Notes under the pieces: generated by a model
Seen by the model: only the letters and a program-made list of their open reading frames with translations
What the model was told of the DNA's origin: nothing
Database searches by the model: none
Shown: positions 34,020-35,239 of the stretch, piece by piece
How positions within the stretch are numbered: position 1 is the first letter of the stretch
Layout of the letters: the number at the start of each line of letters is the position of its first letter
Program-made: the position numbers and the translations under genes
From: an uncultured Chlorobiaceae bacterium
GTDB lineage: Bacteria > Bacteroidota > Chlorobiia > Chlorobiales > Chlorobiaceae
DNA length: 35,239 nucleotides
Reading direction: 5' to 3'
NCBI GenBank assembly: GCA_903869365.1
Contig: CAIPYV010000057.1
Location: 1 to 35,239 of the forward strand

Positions 34020-35239
34020 GTCGCAATACTCTATGAGTGCAATTAGATAAGAAGTGGTCTCAACTGGAATAGGAGTAGTTTTTGTGCTTGTCGCAATACT
34101 CTATGAGTGCAATTAGATAAGAAGTGGTCTCAACTGGAATAGGAGTAGTTTTTGTGCTTGTCGCAATACTCTATGAGTGCAATTAGATAAGAAGTTGCTG
34201 ATAGGTGACTTGATGAGGAAAAGGCTTCATTGTCGCAATACTCTATGAGTGCAATTAGATAAGAAGACTGTGATTACCGCAACGGGCAGGTGTACGATGA
34301 GTAGTCGCAATACTCTATGAGTGCAATTAGATAAGAAGTCAATAATAACTGACCGGCGCATGGTGCGCTGGCATGGTCGCAATACTCTATGAGTGCAATT
34401 AGATAAGAAGTAACAATAAACGAAATAAAGGACCTCATTCTTCCAGTCGCAATACTCTATGAGTGCAATTAGATAAGAAGTACATGGTCAAGGACATGGT
34501 TGATACTGCCATTCTGATGTCGCAATACTCTATGAGTGCAATTAGATAAGAAGTAATTCAAAAACTTATCCTGGATTTCTTGGTTTGCGTCGCAATACTC
34601 TATGAGTGCAATTAGATAAGAAGCCATAACGAAAACGAAATAGTCTTATTACGATTAAAGGGTCGCAATACTCTATGAGTGCAATAAGATAAGAAGCTTC
34701 GACACGGATCCTTTTTATTGGGAAATTGAGATCGGTCGCAATACTCTATGAGTGCAATTAGATAAGAAGCTTGACCAGAATGGTCAGGCTATAAGGGATA
34801 TAAAAGTCGCAATACTCTATGAGTGCAATTAGATAAGAAGAGCCTGACTAAACATTATGAAGAGTTGATTTCTGATAGTCGCAATACTCTATGAGTGCAA
34901 TTAGATAAGAAGATTTGAATGCTGGTAGAATTGTCCAACTTGAAATGGCGTCGCAATACTCTATGAGTGCAATTAGATAAGAAGCAAATCGGTCTCTGCC
35001 ATGGAGACCATGAGACATGGTGTCGCAATACTCTATGAGTGCAATTAGATAAGAAGTCAAGAAAACCCTTATGATAGTCATCATCACAGGAAAAGTCGCA
35101 ATACTCTATGAGTGCAATTAGATAAGAAGTTTTTTCAATGGCTTAAAAAAAAGAAAAGTTTTTAAGTCGCAATACTCTATGAGTGCAATTAGATAAGAAG
35201 GCAGTGATTAGAATTGCAGTAGTTATGTCATTTTCAGTC
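34020..35239 (+). CRISPR. CRISPR array, 17 repeats of 35 bases, continuing past the window edge
   Basis: Seventeen repeats (starting GTCGCAATAC, ending AGATAAGAAG) occur from 34020 to 35200, separated by 16 complete spacers of 35-38 bases. A further 39 bases follow to the end of the window. Sixteen repeats are identical; the tenth (34662-34696) has one change, TTAGAT to TAAGAT. The centre holds a short ACTC-TAT-GAGT stem. Spacers 1 and 2 are identical (34055-34089 and 34125-34159). No cas gene is in the window apart from the Csx15-like gene. The subtype cannot be fixed from the repeat alone; the neighbour favours type III. Strand is given as the repeat is written, since array orientation is uncertain. 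Confidence 0.97.

Noticed and set aside
34985-35021. Inverted repeat GGTCTC/GAGACC in spacer 14
   Set aside because: One short palindrome in one spacer is expected by chance and does not recur.
34848-35087. Minus-strand 79-codon frame across the CRISPR array
   Set aside because: It repeats SYLIALIEYCD because it reads the CRISPR repeats; it is an artefact of the array.

Overview
The window looks like chromosomal DNA of a green sulfur bacterium (Chlorobiaceae, Chlorobium-like). This rests on the general character of the proteins, a DksA-type protein without a zinc finger, a long-form IleRS, and a small helical protein that loosely resembles chlorosome envelope proteins. The assignment is inference; no taxonomic search was possible.

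Layout. (1) 232-7968 is a complete type I restriction-modification operon, hsdM-rhuM-hsdS-hsdR, with each junction a 4-base ATGA overlap. (2) 7978-12368 is an accessory region full of gene remains: a RadC JAB-domain fragment, a small minus-strand reading frame with a terminator, an intact NYN-domain protein, a frameshifted adenine methyltransferase joined to a 5'-truncated DinD-like gene, a toxin-antitoxin-like pair bracketed by two 36-base direct repeats, a phage terminase-small-subunit-like gene and a small HTH protein. (3) 12699-30942 is mostly core genome: nucleotide-sugar genes (rfbD, rfbB, galE, manC), ileS, a dksA-like gene, purF, a tRNA-Ala(GGC), ftsX, nfo, a membrane glycosyltransferase, queE, purN, an alpha/beta hydrolase and purH. 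(4) 30979-33195 returns to accessory DNA: a small hypothetical, a pRiA4b ORF-3 family protein, and a collapsed restriction-modification cassette whose methyltransferase lacks its catalytic SPPY motif. (5) 33178-35239 is a CRISPR locus: a Csx15-like gene with an added N-terminal membrane helix, an AT-rich flank containing decayed repeat copies, and an array of 17 repeats of 35 bases that runs off the right edge.

How it fits together. The two ends of the window are defence islands (type I RM, RM remnants, toxin-antitoxin, CRISPR) around a stable housekeeping block. The four sugar genes form one co-directional run feeding dTDP-rhamnose, UDP-galactose and GDP-mannose into surface polysaccharide. 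purF, purN and purH are spread across the core and are not one operon. The most interesting candidate is the membrane-anchored Csx15-like protein beside the array. It suggests cyclic-oligoadenylate control at the membrane by a type III system, but no cas genes lie inside the window.
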